DNA of 64,000 nucleotides from Rudaea sp. 3F27F6 (GCF_005503555.1 NZ_SCNG01000003.1:310001-374000); one strand, 5' to 3'; positions 26,997 to 36,526 are shown, counted from the stretch's first letter. The notes: a model not told the origin generated them from the sequence alone. Made by a program: numbers and translations.

Positions 26997-27893
26997 ATGT
27001 CGTTTCGTGTTTTCTGGATTTGGATGTTCTTGCCGCTTTGCTTTCTCGCCGACCGGACCTTTGCTAATGAGCCGACGGATGACAGTCGCTATGCGATGGT
27101 CAAGCTGCTCGATGCGCAGGCGCCCGCAGCCGACCGGCAGGCAACGTTCGACTACTTCAACAAGCTGGCGCTCGCTGGAAACACCGCTGCGCAATATTTG
27201 ATCGGATCGTTATATCGGATCGGCGACCGCCTGCCGGGCAACGTCGCGCCGCGCGATCTCGATATGGCGAACAAGTACCTGAGCACGGCGGCGGCGCACG
27301 GTCATCTCCGTGCGATGGCGAAGATGGCCGAGCTTGAGCTGTCACGCAAGCATTACCTTGAGGCGATGATCTGGGCGCAGTTGTTCGGCTATTACGCAGG
27401 TCTTAACGGCGCCGATGCGAAGACGATCAAGGACAGTTCGGAAGCGGCTTATCTGGCCGATCTGATCCGGCGTGTGGCCGACCGTCTCGACGCCAAGCAG
27501 ATGCCGACGGTGCAGGAAAACATGAACGTCGTCATCGCCGAGCATGACGCGGATATCCGCAAAGGCATGGCCGGTGGGGCCAATTCATTTGGGTCTTCGT
27601 CCGGAAGATTGGAATACCGCAATTCGGGTCGGCACAAATTCGTCGATCCGCCGCGCCACGGCGAACCGAAGGACGTGCTGGCGGACTATCTTGTCGCGTT
27701 CGATGCGAAAGGCGAGGCCGCCCAGGCATGGCTCATCGATGCGCTGCCTGACGTCGATCTCGGCAAGTCGCTCAAGGTTGTCGCGCTCGGCGTCGAGATT
27801 AATGAAGACCCGGCCGCAAGTGGCTTGCGCTGGGGTGTGGTGCCGATCAATTTCAGCTGGGGACGGTCGCATCTGCTGCCGGCAAAGAAGTGA
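26997..27893 (+). CDS. Exported Sel1/TPR-like repeat protein
   Basis: A 298-residue protein with a Sec signal peptide (SFRVFWIWMFLPLCFLADRTFAN) and Sel1-like helical repeats in the first half: GNTAAQYLIGSLYRIGDR, then DMANKYLSTAAAHGHLRAMA and LSRKHYLEAMIWAQLFG. The second half has no recognised domain; it includes KFVDPPRHGEPKDVLADYLV and ends in a predicted beta region near RWGVVPINFSWGRS. Sel1 repeats usually mediate protein contacts in the periplasm. The ATG at 26997 has AAGGAG at a spacing of 6 bases. Confidence 0.75.
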   Translation: MSFRVFWIWMFLPLCFLADRTFANEPTDDSRYAMVKLLDAQAPAADRQATFDYFNKLALAGNTAAQYLIGSLYRIGDRLPGNVAPRDLDMANKYLSTAAAHGHLRAMAKMAELELSRKHYLEAMIWAQLFGYYAGLNGADAKTIKDSSEAAYLADLIRRVADRLDAKQMPTVQENMNVVIAEHDADIRKGMAGGANSFGSSSGRLEYRNSGRHKFVDPPRHGEPKDVLADYLVAFDAKGEAAQAWLIDALPDVDLGKSLKVVALGVEINEDPAASGLRWGVVPINFSWGRSHLLPAKK

Positions 27894-28076
27894 TGCGACA
27901 GAACATGTGGGCGGTCGGCTAAAGAGTCGGTATCGCGTCGCGCGGCGATCATTTCCGCACATCGGTTTTCGCGCGTGAATGTCGATTCACGAAACTGAAT
28001 CGACACGGTCGGATGCCTTCATCCCGACCTCGCCTGCTGTTAGTCTCGGCGCACCCTCGAAGATGGAGTTTGCCCC

Positions 28077-28532
28077 ATGCGCATCGTCGTGACGAAGATG
28101 GCCGTGCTTGCCGCCGCGGCTTTGCTGTGGTCCGGCGCCGCGGGCGCGCGCGAGATCACCTGCGATATGAGTTTCTCGCTGTCCGGATGGTCGGCGTTCT
28201 ACAAGACCGCGTCGGGCATGGGCATGGTCAGCTGCAGCAACGGCGCGAAGATGAAGGTCGAGATTCAGACCCGCGGCGGCGGCATCACCTTCGGCAAGTC
28301 GGAAATCAAGGACGGCTACGGCAAGTTCTCGCACCTGTACGACATCCAGGACATCCTCGGCACTTACGTCACCGCGAGTGCGAGCGCCGGCGCGGTCAAG
28401 TCGGCCGAAGCGCAGGCGATGACGAAGGGAACGATTTCGCTCGCGATCTCCGGCAAGGGACAGGGCTGGGACCTCGGTTTCGCTTTCGGCAAGTTCACCA
28501 TCTCGCGGCCCGGCGCGCGGCCGGAAGACTGA
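28077..28532 (+). CDS. Small exported protein of unknown function
   Basis: A 151-residue protein with a clear Sec signal peptide (MRIVVTKMAVLAAAALLWSG, cleaved after AGA). The mature part is predicted beta-rich and glycine-rich, with two Cys residues (ITCDMSF and MVSCSNGA) that may pair. The SAGAVKSAEAQAM and AISGKGQGWDLGFAFGKFT segments faintly recall SYLF/Ysc84-type lipid-binding proteins, but this is not enough for a family call. GGAG lies upstream of the ATG. It ends nine bases before the convergent antiporter gene. Confidence 0.7.
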   Translation: MRIVVTKMAVLAAAALLWSGAAGAREITCDMSFSLSGWSAFYKTASGMGMVSCSNGAKMKVEIQTRGGGITFGKSEIKDGYGKFSHLYDIQDILGTYVTASASAGAVKSAEAQAMTKGTISLAISGKGQGWDLGFAFGKFTISRPGARPED

Positions 28533-28544
28533 GCGACCGCTCAG
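28529..28544. terminator. Small hairpin shared by two convergent stop codons
   Basis: CTGAGC-GACC-GCTCAG overlaps the stops of both converging genes. The stem is only 6 bp and there is no T-run, so termination is a weak inference. Confidence 0.25.
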
Positions 28545-30295
28545 CCGGCGTCCTTCTCCGAGCGCATCGTTTCGATCAGGGCAATCTGCAGACGCGAGTG
28601 CAACTGCACGAGCGTCCGCCAGAGCAGGGCCAACACGAGTGCGCCCATCAACAGCACGGCGATCAGCAATTCCGCGGGCGGCAGAATCGACGACGACAGC
28701 GCGCAGACGAGCAAAAGCATGCCGGCGATCGACACAGCCGGAATCAATTCGGCGAGCACACGGCGCACGCGCTCGCTGCCGCGCCCGGTGCCGCGCACAC
28801 TCATCTCGGCGAGCAGCATCGCGAGCGCTTTGAGCTTGCGGTAGGCGGCGATCAGAAACGGCATCGACAGGAGCAGCGCGGCGCTCCAAATCACGGTGTT
28901 CTGCAACGACGGTTTCGGCAGCCAACTCGACAAGTCGATCGTGTGCGTGTTCGCCAGATACGCGCCGCCGCCGAAGATCGCGGCGACGAGGCAGGCGTTG
29001 ACGAAGACCTGCAGGAGGATCTTGCGGATCATCGCCGCGATCGTCGCACTGTCGCCCTCGAAATGCAGGTTCTGCAGCCAGTCCGTATACAGATGGAAAA
29101 GGCGCAGTAGCGGCGTCGGCATGGCGCGGCGCACCGCGACGGTGACCGGGTCGGAAGCGCGAATCAGGTAAGGCGTCAGCAACGTGGTGATCGCCGATAC
29201 CGCGACGGCGACGGGATAGAGAAAGCCGCTCGTCACTTTCAGTGTCAGGCCGAGCGAGGCGATGATGAAGGAGAACTCGCCGATCTGGGCGAGGCTCATG
29301 CCGACGCGCATCGAGGTGCGCCCGTCCTGGCCGGCGATATAGCTGCCGGTGCCGCAGGAGACGAGCTTGCCAAGCACGACGACGATCGTGATCAGCGCGA
29401 TCGGCCAGGCGTATTCGACCACGACGCCCGGGTCGAACATCAAGCCGATGGCGACGAAGAAGATCGCACTGAACATGTCGCGGATCGGTTCGATCAGATG
29501 CTCGATGCGCTTGAGCGAGCGCGACTCGGCGATCACCGCGCCGATCAGGAACGCGCCGAGCGCCACGCTGTAGTCGAGTTTGATCACGATCAGGCAGAAG
29601 CCGAACAGCAGGCCGAGGATGGACACCAAGAGCATTTCATTGCTGCCGACCTTGGCGACGTAGTCGAGCAGGCGCGGAATTGCGAGGATGCCGAGCACGA
29701 GCGAGACGACCATGAAGATGGTCAGGCCGCCGAGCGTGTGCATGACCTGTCCGGCTTCGACGTTGCCGGTCTTGGCGATACTCGACAGCAAGGCGATCAT
29801 GCCGATCGCAAGGATGTCTTCGATGATCAGGATGCCGAACACGAGCTGGGCAAAGCGCTCGTTCTTGAGCTTCAGCTCGCCGAGCGCCTTGACGATGATC
29901 GTCGTCGACGACACCGCGAGCATGGCGCCGAGGAACACGGAGTTCATCGTGCCCCAGCGGAAATACGAGCCGATCAGGTAGCCGAGCCAGACCATCAGCA
30001 CGATTTCGGCGAGCGCGGCGACGAGCGCGGTCACGCCGACCTGGCGCAGGCGCGGCAGGCTGAATTCGAGGCCGAGTGAAAACAGCAGGAAGATCACGCC
30101 GAGCTCGGACAGCGTATGGATCGTGTCCTTGTCGGTGATCAGCGAGGCATACCAGTTCGTATGCGGGCCGATGAGGACGCCTGCGGCGATGTAGCCGAGC
30201 ACGACGGGTTGGCGGAGCAGGTGAAACACGACTGTCACCACGCCGGCGGTCAGCATGATGATGGCGAGGTCGTGAATAAAGGCGATGGTGTGCAT
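28541..30295 (-). CDS. CPA2-family cation:proton antiporter (KefB/YbaL-like, no RCK domain)
   Basis: A 584-residue inner-membrane antiporter predicted to exchange K+ or Na+ for protons. The CPA2 core covers residues 1-390, with LGYIAAGVLIGPH, SELGVIFLLFSLGLEFSL, the functional acidic region ILIIEDILAIGMIAL and QIGEFSFIIASLG. Instead of the cytoplasmic TrkA-N (RCK) domain found in KefB/KefC, the C-terminal 190 residues carry about four more hydrophobic segments, separated by a DSATIAAMIRK linker. The ATG at 30295 follows GAGGACC. The divergent neighbour is the phosphoesterase gene. Confidence 0.88.
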   Translation of the reverse strand: MHTIAFIHDLAIIMLTAGVVTVVFHLLRQPVVLGYIAAGVLIGPHTNWYASLITDKDTIHTLSELGVIFLLFSLGLEFSLPRLRQVGVTALVAALAEIVLMVWLGYLIGSYFRWGTMNSVFLGAMLAVSSTTIIVKALGELKLKNERFAQLVFGILIIEDILAIGMIALLSSIAKTGNVEAGQVMHTLGGLTIFMVVSLVLGILAIPRLLDYVAKVGSNEMLLVSILGLLFGFCLIVIKLDYSVALGAFLIGAVIAESRSLKRIEHLIEPIRDMFSAIFFVAIGLMFDPGVVVEYAWPIALITIVVVLGKLVSCGTGSYIAGQDGRTSMRVGMSLAQIGEFSFIIASLGLTLKVTSGFLYPVAVAVSAITTLLTPYLIRASDPVTVAVRRAMPTPLLRLFHLYTDWLQNLHFEGDSATIAAMIRKILLQVFVNACLVAAIFGGGAYLANTHTIDLSSWLPKPSLQNTVIWSAALLLSMPFLIAAYRKLKALAMLLAEMSVRGTGRGSERVRRVLAELIPAVSIAGMLLLVCALSSSILPPAELLIAVLLMGALVLALLWRTLVQLHSRLQIALIETMRSEKDAG

Positions 30296-30516
30296 TGGTC
30301 CTCGCGGTCGATATGGCCTCCATCTTCGCGGATCGCGCTGCGATCGGCAATGCGCGAGAGCATGAAATCGGCGATGCGTGGGCCTGGGCGCCGCGTGTGA
30401 CACGAAACGGCAATCGCCGAGTCACATTCGCTCCCTAGTCTGCGTCCAGCGAATGCCGATGGGGATCGTGCGTTCTGGGGAGAAAACTTTCTGACCAGTG
30501 AACCACGGAGCAACCC

Positions 30517-32148
30517 ATGCGCAAGTTATTAACTGTTGCCGTCGCCACAGCGTTGGCTGCGGTGTGCCAGAGCAATGCCTTCGCCATCGAAGACACGGCC
30601 GAGAATTTCAAGACCGCGACGCCGATCAAGCATCTCGTCGTGATCTTCCAGGAAAACGTCTCGTTCGATCATTACTTCGGCACCTATCCGAATGCGCTGA
30701 ACCTGCCCGGCGAACCGCCGTTCGTCGCGGCCAAAGGCACGCCGACGGTGAACGGCCTGTCCAGCGCGCTGATGACGCGCAACTCGACCTCGACGAATAA
30801 GGCCAACGGCACCGGCGCGACGAACCCGTTCCGCCTGAGTCCGGCACAGGCCTCCACGGCTGACCAGGACCACGACTACACGCCGGAACAGCAGGCCCTG
30901 CACGGTGGCCTCGTCGATCTCTATCCGAAATACACCGGTTCCGGCGGCAACGCGCTCGGCGGACCGCTGCCGCCGAATTCGCCGGCGATCTTCAATACCC
31001 CGGGCCTGGTGATGGGCTATTACGACGGCAACACCGTCACCGCGTACTGGAACTACGCGCAGCACTATTCGATGAACGACAACTCGTTCAACACCACGTT
31101 CGGCCCGTCGACGCCCGGCGCGGTCAACCTGATCTCGGGCCAGACCAACGGCGTCGTCAGCACTCTCAACGGTACGAGCGACGAAACCGACGACGGCAAC
31201 GGCGGCCTGACCCTGATCAGCGATGCCGATCCGATCGGTGACGTGTGCTCGAGCCCGACCAACAATCAGGTCATCCTCGGTGGCAAGAACATCGGCGATC
31301 TGCTCAACGCGGCGAACGTGAGCTGGGGCTTCTTCTCCGGCGGCTTTGCGCTGGATACCGTCAACTCGAACGGCACCACCGCGTGCAAGCGCTCGACCAC
31401 GTCGGCGGTCACCGGCGTGAAGAAGCTCGATTACATTCCGCATCACCAGCCGTTCCAGTACTACACGTCGACGGCGAATCCGACGCATGCACGGCCGAGC
31501 TGGGTCGGCGCGATCGGCAAAGCGGGCGACCGGGCGAACCACCAGTACGATCTCAAGGATTTCTTCGCCGTTGCCGAACAGGGCGCGCTGCCGGCAGTAA
31601 GTTATATCAAGGCCAGCGGTTTCCAGGACGGACATGCAGGCTACTCCGATCCGCTCGACGAGCAGACCTTCGTCGTCTCCGTGATCAACAAGCTGCAGTC
31701 GCTGCCGAGCTGGAAAGATACGGCGGTGATCATCGCCTATGACGATTCCGACGGCTGGTACGACCACCAGATGCCGCCGATCGTCAATCAGTCGAGCTCG
31801 CCTGACGACGCGCTGACCGGCACGAGCTGCGGCGACGGCAGTTCCGCGTTGCCAGGCTTGACCGCCGCGCACGTCCAGGGTCGTTGCGGCTACGGTCCGC
31901 GTCTGCCTCTGCTGGTCATCTCGCCGTACGCGAAGACCAACTATGTCGACCACACCTTGACCGACCAGACCTCGGTCCTGCGCTTCGTCGAGGACAACTG
32001 GCTCGGCGGGCAGCGCATCGGCAACGGCTCGTTCGACTCGATCGCGGGTTCGATCAACGGCATGTTCAACTTCACCTCGCCGGTGAATGCGCAGCTGTTC
32101 CTCGACCAGAACGGCGAGCCGACCGACGGTTACTATTTCGGCCTGTAA
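30517..32148 (+). CDS. Exported phosphoesterase (phospholipase C / acid phosphatase AcpA family)
   Basis: A PF04185-type phosphoesterase of 543 residues. A Sec signal (MRKLLTVAVATALAAVCQSN, cleaved near AFA) precedes the domain start IKHLVVIFQENVSFDHYFG. This block carries the metal-binding Glu-Asn of the family. Later landmarks are MGYYDGNTVTAYWNYAQHYS, the DHTLTDQTSVLRFVEDNW segment near the C-terminus, and IIAYDDSDGWYDHQ. Likely substrates are phospholipids or phosphomonoesters in the periplasm or outside the cell. GGAG lies upstream of the ATG, and a terminator hairpin follows. Confidence 0.9.
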   Translation: MRKLLTVAVATALAAVCQSNAFAIEDTAENFKTATPIKHLVVIFQENVSFDHYFGTYPNALNLPGEPPFVAAKGTPTVNGLSSALMTRNSTSTNKANGTGATNPFRLSPAQASTADQDHDYTPEQQALHGGLVDLYPKYTGSGGNALGGPLPPNSPAIFNTPGLVMGYYDGNTVTAYWNYAQHYSMNDNSFNTTFGPSTPGAVNLISGQTNGVVSTLNGTSDETDDGNGGLTLISDADPIGDVCSSPTNNQVILGGKNIGDLLNAANVSWGFFSGGFALDTVNSNGTTACKRSTTSAVTGVKKLDYIPHHQPFQYYTSTANPTHARPSWVGAIGKAGDRANHQYDLKDFFAVAEQGALPAVSYIKASGFQDGHAGYSDPLDEQTFVVSVINKLQSLPSWKDTAVIIAYDDSDGWYDHQMPPIVNQSSSPDDALTGTSCGDGSSALPGLTAAHVQGRCGYGPRLPLLVISPYAKTNYVDHTLTDQTSVLRFVEDNWLGGQRIGNGSFDSIAGSINGMFNFTSPVNAQLFLDQNGEPTDGYYFGL

Positions 32149-32166
32149 CAGCGGCTAAACCGACGT

Positions 32167-32204
32167 GGGCGGGTGGACTCAGAGCCACCCGCCCATTTGC
32201 GTTT
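32167..32204 (+). terminator. Terminator-like hairpin between phosphoesterase and oxidase genes
   Basis: A perfect 10-bp stem GGGCGGGTGG / CCACCCGCCC with an 8-base loop is followed by ATTTGCGTTT. The T-run is interrupted, so read-through into the oxidase gene 13 bases on is likely. Confidence 0.65.
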
Positions 32205-32216
32205 GCGGAGTTTGAT

Positions 32217-33836
32217 TTGTTCCTGACTAGACGTTCTCTTTTGCTCGCCGGCGGCGCCGGTCTTGGCGCGTGGCTGGCGCGCACTCATAACGATGCGGTG
32301 GCGCGCGTGCCCGAACGCGTGGCCTCGGTTCCCTTGGCGGTCGATCCGCAAAGCCTTGCCGCCTACGTCGACCCGTTGCCGCTGCCGCCGTTGGCGCGCG
32401 CGGTCGGCAAGCGCCCGGATCCCAGCGACCCAGCGCGGCAGCTGCCGTTCTACCGCATCGAGATGAAGCCGGCGACGGTGAAGGTACATCGCGATCTGCC
32501 GCCGACGCCGATGTGGAGTTTCGGCGGCAGCGTTCCAGGGCCGACCTTCGAGACGCGCAGCGGCGAAGGCCTGCTCGTCGAATGGGTCAACGCCCTGCCG
32601 GCGAAACACATGTTGCCGGTCGATCACACGATCCACGGCGCGGAAAAAGAGAACCCCGAAGTACGCACCGTCGTGCATCTGCACGGTGCGCGCGCGCCGT
32701 CCGAGAGCGACGGCTATCCCGAAGCCTGGTATCCGCCGGGACAGTCCGCGATCTGCCATTATCCGAACAAGCAGGACGCGGCCACGCTCTGGTATCACGA
32801 CCATACGCTCGGCATCAATCGGCTCAACGTTTACGCCGGGCTGCTCGGCGCCTTCATCGTGCGCGACAAGGCCGAGGAGGCGTTGAATCTGCCGCGCGGC
32901 CAGTACGATATTCCGCTGGTCGTGTTCGATCGCATGTTCGGCAAGGACGGCTCGCTTTATTACCCCGTCTCGGACGATGCGAAATCGCCGTGGACGGCCG
33001 AATTTTTCGGCGATGCGATTCTGATCAACGGCAAGCTCAAGCCATATCATGCGGTCGAGCCGCGCAAGTACCGCCTGCGCATCGTCAATGCCGCGAATGC
33101 GCGCTTTTTCCATTTCTCGCTGTCGGACGGTTTGAGCTTCATCCAGATCGGTAGCGACCAGGGCCTGCTCGCGGCGCCGGTCGAGCAGAAATTTCTCAGT
33201 CTGGCGCCGGGCGAGCGCGCCGACGTCGTCGTCGACTTCGCCGCGGCGCGCGGCAAGAACGTGACCTTGAAGAACGACGTGCTCGACATCCTACAGTTCC
33301 GCGTCGGCGAGCGCGCCGCCACGGACGCCGCGGCCGTGCCCGCGGTGCTGCGCCCGATCGTGCGCACGTCCGAGGCGAGCGCGATCAAGACGCGCAATCT
33401 GACCCTGGAGGAAATCGACAATCTCGTCGGCGAACCGACGACGATGATGCTCAATGGCCAGCACTGGTGCATGCCAGTGACTGAGAATCCGGTAATCGAC
33501 ACGGTCGAGATCTGGAATCTGATCAACCTGACCGACGATTCGCATCCGATCCATCTGCATCTCGTGCGCTTCCAGATCCTCGACCGCCGCCGTTTCGCCG
33601 TCGATGAATACAACCAGACGAAGAATCTGCGCTACACCGGGCGCGTCATTCCGCCCGAGCCGGGCGAGGCGGGTTGGAAGGACACGGTGCGCGCCGATCC
33701 CGGCATGGTCACGCGCATCATCGTGCGCTTCGAGGGCTATCCCGGCCGCTTCGTCTGGCACTGCCATATCCTCGAACATGAGGACAACGAGATGATGCGG
33801 CCGTTTCAGGTGCTGCCTGCGCCGTCCGCGGCTTGA
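32217..33836 (+). CDS. CotA/bilirubin-oxidase-like multicopper oxidase, Tat-exported
   Basis: A laccase-type oxidase that would oxidise phenolic or metal substrates and reduce O2 to water using four coppers. All four copper motifs are present: VVHLHGARAPSESDGYPEAW, LWYHDHTLG, HPIHLHLVRF and WHCHILEHEDNEMM. The last carries the type-1 axial Met. These motifs resemble CotA rather than CueO. The N-terminus FLTRRSLLLAGGAGLGAWLA is a twin-arginine signal, fitting export of a folded copper protein. The TTG at 32217 is chosen because GGAG lies six bases upstream; no ATG fits the signal. Predicted length is 539 residues. Confidence 0.9.
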   Translation: MFLTRRSLLLAGGAGLGAWLARTHNDAVARVPERVASVPLAVDPQSLAAYVDPLPLPPLARAVGKRPDPSDPARQLPFYRIEMKPATVKVHRDLPPTPMWSFGGSVPGPTFETRSGEGLLVEWVNALPAKHMLPVDHTIHGAEKENPEVRTVVHLHGARAPSESDGYPEAWYPPGQSAICHYPNKQDAATLWYHDHTLGINRLNVYAGLLGAFIVRDKAEEALNLPRGQYDIPLVVFDRMFGKDGSLYYPVSDDAKSPWTAEFFGDAILINGKLKPYHAVEPRKYRLRIVNAANARFFHFSLSDGLSFIQIGSDQGLLAAPVEQKFLSLAPGERADVVVDFAAARGKNVTLKNDVLDILQFRVGERAATDAAAVPAVLRPIVRTSEASAIKTRNLTLEEIDNLVGEPTTMMLNGQHWCMPVTENPVIDTVEIWNLINLTDDSHPIHLHLVRFQILDRRRFAVDEYNQTKNLRYTGRVIPPEPGEAGWKDTVRADPGMVTRIIVRFEGYPGRFVWHCHILEHEDNEMMRPFQVLPAPSAA

Positions 33837-33927
33837 GTACGCGCGCCGTATCGATCGTTTTCGTCTGCGTGTTCCCCGCGGCCGAGGCTTTTCAATCTTG
33901 CTTGGTCGGTCGGTCGAATAGGCGCGG

Positions 33928-33956
33928 GTGAACCGGGCGGAGCCAGCGTTTACAAT
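33928..33956 (+). promoter_or_regulatory. Sigma-70-type promoter candidate for pgk
   Basis: GTGAAC and TACAAT hexamers are separated by 17 bases. The -10 box is good and the -35 weak (3 of 6). The -10 ends 33 bases before the pgk start. Confidence 0.45.
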
Positions 33957-33989
33957 GCGCGCTCGTCTCATCAATCCGGGAACCCGCGC

Positions 33990-35168
33990 ATGGCCATCGT
34001 CCGCATGACCTCACTCGACCTCAAAGGCAAACGCGTGTTGATCCGCGAGGATCTCAACGTGCCGCTCAAGGACGGCAAGGTCGCGGCGAGCCAGCGTCTC
34101 GAGGCCGCGCTGCCGACGATCAAGCTCGCGCGCGACGCAGGCGCGCGCGTGCTGGTGATGTCGCATCTCGGCCGGCCGAAGGAAGGCCACTTCAGCGAGC
34201 ACGAATCGCTCGCCCCGGTCGCCGCGTGGCTGGGCGGCGCGCTCGGCAAGCCGGTGCGGCTGCTGCGCGACTATCTCGGCGGCGACACGCTCGACGTCGA
34301 TCCGGGCGAGGTGGTGCTGCTGGAGAATTGCCGTTTCAACGTCGGCGAAGAAAAAGACGATTCCACCCTGGCCGAGCGCTACGCGCAGCTCTGCGAGATT
34401 TTCGTCATGGACGCGTTCGGCACCGCGCACCGCGCGCAGGCTTCGACCCACGGCGTGATCCGCCGCGCGCACATCGCCTGCGGCGGTCCGCTGCTGATGG
34501 CCGAACTCGACGCGCTCGGCAAGGCGCTCGAACATCCGAAGCGTCCGCTGCTCGCGATCGTCGCCGGTTCGAAGGTGTCGACCAAACTCGAGTTGCTGCA
34601 GAGTCTGATCGGCAAGGTCGATCAGCTCATCGTTGGCGGCGGCATCGCCAACACGTTCATCGCGGCCGCGGGATTCCAGGTCGGCAAGTCGCTGTACGAA
34701 GCCGACCTGATCGGCACCGCGACCAAGATCATCGCCGACGCCAAGGCGCGCGGCGCCGAAGTGCCGATTCCCGAAGACGTCGTGGTCGCCGCCGAATTCA
34801 AGGCCGATGCGCCGGCGACGGTGAAGAAGGTGAGCGAGGTGGCGGCCGACGACATGATTCTCGACATCGGTCCGGCGACCGCGCTGCGCTATGCCGCGCT
34901 GATCGAAAAAGCCGGTAGCGTGGTCTGGAACGGCCCGGTTGGCGTGTTCGAGTTCGATGCGTTCGGCAAAGGCACGGAGACGATCGCCCATGCGATCTTC
35001 CGCTCGAATGCGTTCTCGATTGCGGGCGGCGGCGACACCCTCGCCGCAGTCGAGAAATACGCGGTCGCCGACGGCATTTCCTATATCTCCACGGGCGGCG
35101 GCGCCTTCCTCGAATTTCTCGAGGGCAAGGAACTGCCGGCCGTGGCCGCGTTGAAACAGCGCGCGTAG
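33990..35168 (+). CDS. pgk: Phosphoglycerate kinase
   Basis: Pgk transfers phosphate from 1,3-bisphosphoglycerate to ADP in glycolysis. The 392-residue length is standard. The N-terminal substrate loop is [16 protein letters not shown], followed by [10 protein letters not shown] and [15 protein letters not shown]. The C-terminal nucleotide domain has [47 protein letters not shown] and the [12 protein letters not shown] signature. A weak promoter is visible upstream. pgk is not adjacent to gap, and no pyk or fba follows it within the window. Confidence 0.97.
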   Translation: MAIVRMTSLDLKGKRVLIREDLNVPLKDGKVAASQRLEAALPTIKLARDAGARVLVMSHLGRPKEGHFSEHESLAPVAAWLGGALGKPVRLLRDYLGGDTLDVDPGEVVLLENCRFNVGEEKDDSTLAERYAQLCEIFVMDAFGTAHRAQASTHGVIRRAHIACGGPLLMAELDALGKALEHPKRPLLAIVAGSKVSTKLELLQSLIGKVDQLIVGGGIANTFIAAAGFQVGKSLYEADLIGTATKIIADAKARGAEVPIPEDVVVAAEFKADAPATVKKVSEVAADDMILDIGPATALRYAALIEKAGSVVWNGPVGVFEFDAFGKGTETIAHAIFRSNAFSIAGGGDTLAAVEKYAVADGISYISTGGGAFLEFLEGKELPAVAALKQRA

Positions 35169-35173
35169 TTTTT

Positions 35174-35194
35174 CCTTCTCCCGATGGGAGAAGG
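35174..35194. repeat. Intergenic palindrome CCTTCTCCC-GAT-GGGAGAAGG
   Basis: A 9-bp perfect inverted repeat with a 3-base loop directly after pgk, preceded by a T-run. It has the look of the short palindromic elements scattered through intergenic regions of Xanthomonadaceae and may also act as an mRNA-stabilising hairpin. Confidence 0.6.
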
Positions 35195-35214
35195 GATACA
35201 CAGGCATTCCCCCG

Positions 35215-35883
35215 ATGAAACTCGTCCTGTTCGACCTCGACGGCACCCTGATCGATTCGGAAATCGGCATCGTCACGTCGATCGAATACGCGTTGAAAAA
35301 GCTCGACGCGCCGATCCCCTCGCGCGAGGAATTGCGCAAGTGGATCGGACCGCCGCTGCGTGCAACGTTTCCGCTTGCGCTCGGCAACGATGCGGAAAAA
35401 GTCGAGCAGGCGGTCGCGCTGTATCGCGAGCGATTCCAGGATATCGGCTGGCGCGAGCACGTCGTTTATCCCGGCATTGCCGATGCCATTGCCGCGCTCG
35501 TGCGCCAGGGCCTGCATTTGGCGGTGGTGACGTCGAAGCCCGACCTCTATGCCGGCAGGATTGTTGCGAGCCTGCCGTTCGGCGCGCATTTCGAGCACGT
35601 CTACGCGGTCGGCGCGGGCAGCGCGCACAGCGAGAAGGCGAGCCTGATTGCGCGCGCGCTTAGCGAGTTCGGCATTGCGCCCGACGACACGGCCATGGTC
35701 GGCGATCGGCATTTCGATATCGAAGGCGCGCTCGCCAACCGGGTCCGCGCGGTCGGCGTGACTTGGGGCTTCGGCGATCGCACGGAATTGGAAACCGCCG
35801 GTGCGCAGGCGATCGCCGAGTCGCCGCAACAGCTTCTCGCCCTCGTGTCGGCTCCCGCCGATGCGGGCATCGCACTGCACTGA
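35215..35883 (+). CDS. HAD-superfamily phosphatase (Gph-like)
   Basis: A 222-residue HAD hydrolase of subfamily IA. Motif I is LVLFDLDGTLIDSE with the nucleophilic Asp, motif II is AVVTSKPD, the conserved Lys follows in HSEKASLIARAL, and motif IV is MVGDRHFDIEGA. The cap domain sits between residues 15 and 80. Phosphoglycolate phosphatase (Gph) or a nucleotide phosphatase is the closest general type; the substrate is not readable. The position next to pgk may be chance. Confidence 0.88.
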   Translation: MKLVLFDLDGTLIDSEIGIVTSIEYALKKLDAPIPSREELRKWIGPPLRATFPLALGNDAEKVEQAVALYRERFQDIGWREHVVYPGIADAIAALVRQGLHLAVVTSKPDLYAGRIVASLPFGAHFEHVYAVGAGSAHSEKASLIARALSEFGIAPDDTAMVGDRHFDIEGALANRVRAVGVTWGFGDRTELETAGAQAIAESPQQLLALVSAPADAGIALH

Positions 35884-35945
35884 CTGCAAGAATCCCGTAA
35901 CGCCGGATTTGCGATGATGTCGGCGTATTTTCAACGAGACGTGTC

Positions 35946-36422
35946 GTGATCGAATCCGGGTCCCTCCTTGTCGGCTGGCGCGAATGGCTGGTCCTGCCAG
36001 AGCTCGGCATTCCGGCGATCAAGGCGAAGATCGATACCGGCGCGCGCACCTCGGCGCTGCACGTCGATACGCTCGAAGTCGAGGAACGCGACGGCGTGAC
36101 CTGGCTGCGTTTCAGCGTGACGGCGACTGGCCGCAAGCATGCGCCGCGCATCGAATGCGCCGCTCCGGCGATTGCGCGCCGCACGGTGACGGATTCGGGC
36201 GGGCATGAGACGTTGCGCTGGTTCATCCGCACGCGCGTCGAACTCGGCGGCACCGGCGTCGACATCGAGATCAACCTGACCGACCGGCGCAATATGCTGT
36301 TCCCGATGCTGCTCGGCCGCAGCGCATTGAGCGATCGTTTCGCCGTCGCCCCGGGCCTGTCGTATCGTCTGGGAAGGCCGAATCTCAGAAAAAAAGCGCT
36401 TGATGCGAATCCGCACGGATAA
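35946..36422 (+). CDS. rimB: RimB/retropepsin-like ATP-dependent zinc protease family protein
   Basis: A 158-residue protein of PF05618, often annotated as ATP-dependent zinc protease. It is related to RimB, an aspartic-type protease that trims the glutamate tail added by RimK to ribosomal protein S6. The active-site pattern is [15 protein letters not shown] (D-T-G), with [12 protein letters not shown] near the C-terminus. The start is GTG at 35946. The link to rimK, about 100 bases downstream, supports the RimB role. The last codons lie inside an inverted repeat. Confidence 0.85.
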   Translation: MIESGSLLVGWREWLVLPELGIPAIKAKIDTGARTSALHVDTLEVEERDGVTWLRFSVTATGRKHAPRIECAAPAIARRTVTDSGGHETLRWFIRTRVELGGTGVDIEINLTDRRNMLFPMLLGRSALSDRFAVAPGLSYRLGRPNLRKKALDANPHG

Positions 36423-36491
36423 GCACGGATAAAGCCGGTCCGGCAAAAAACTCAAGGCTCGACACGCCTGAATCCGTGTTGATCCGTGTGC
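36413..36491. repeat. Inverted repeat of GCACGGAT units between rimB and rimK
   Basis: The left arm GCACGGATAAGCACGGAT (36413-36430) and the right arm beginning ATCCGTGTTGATCCGTGT (36472-36489) match at 15 of 18 positions; the mismatches mostly allow G-U pairs in RNA. Each arm is itself a doubled 8-base unit. The left arm encodes the RimB C-terminus. Confidence 0.75.
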
Positions 36492-36526
36492 AAAATACCC
36501 CCTCAAAATACTGCGAAAATCCCCCG

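Noticed and set aside
34011-35387. A 458-codon minus-strand frame opposite pgk
   Set aside because: It is an artefact of high GC third positions; pgk motifs are complete on the plus strand.
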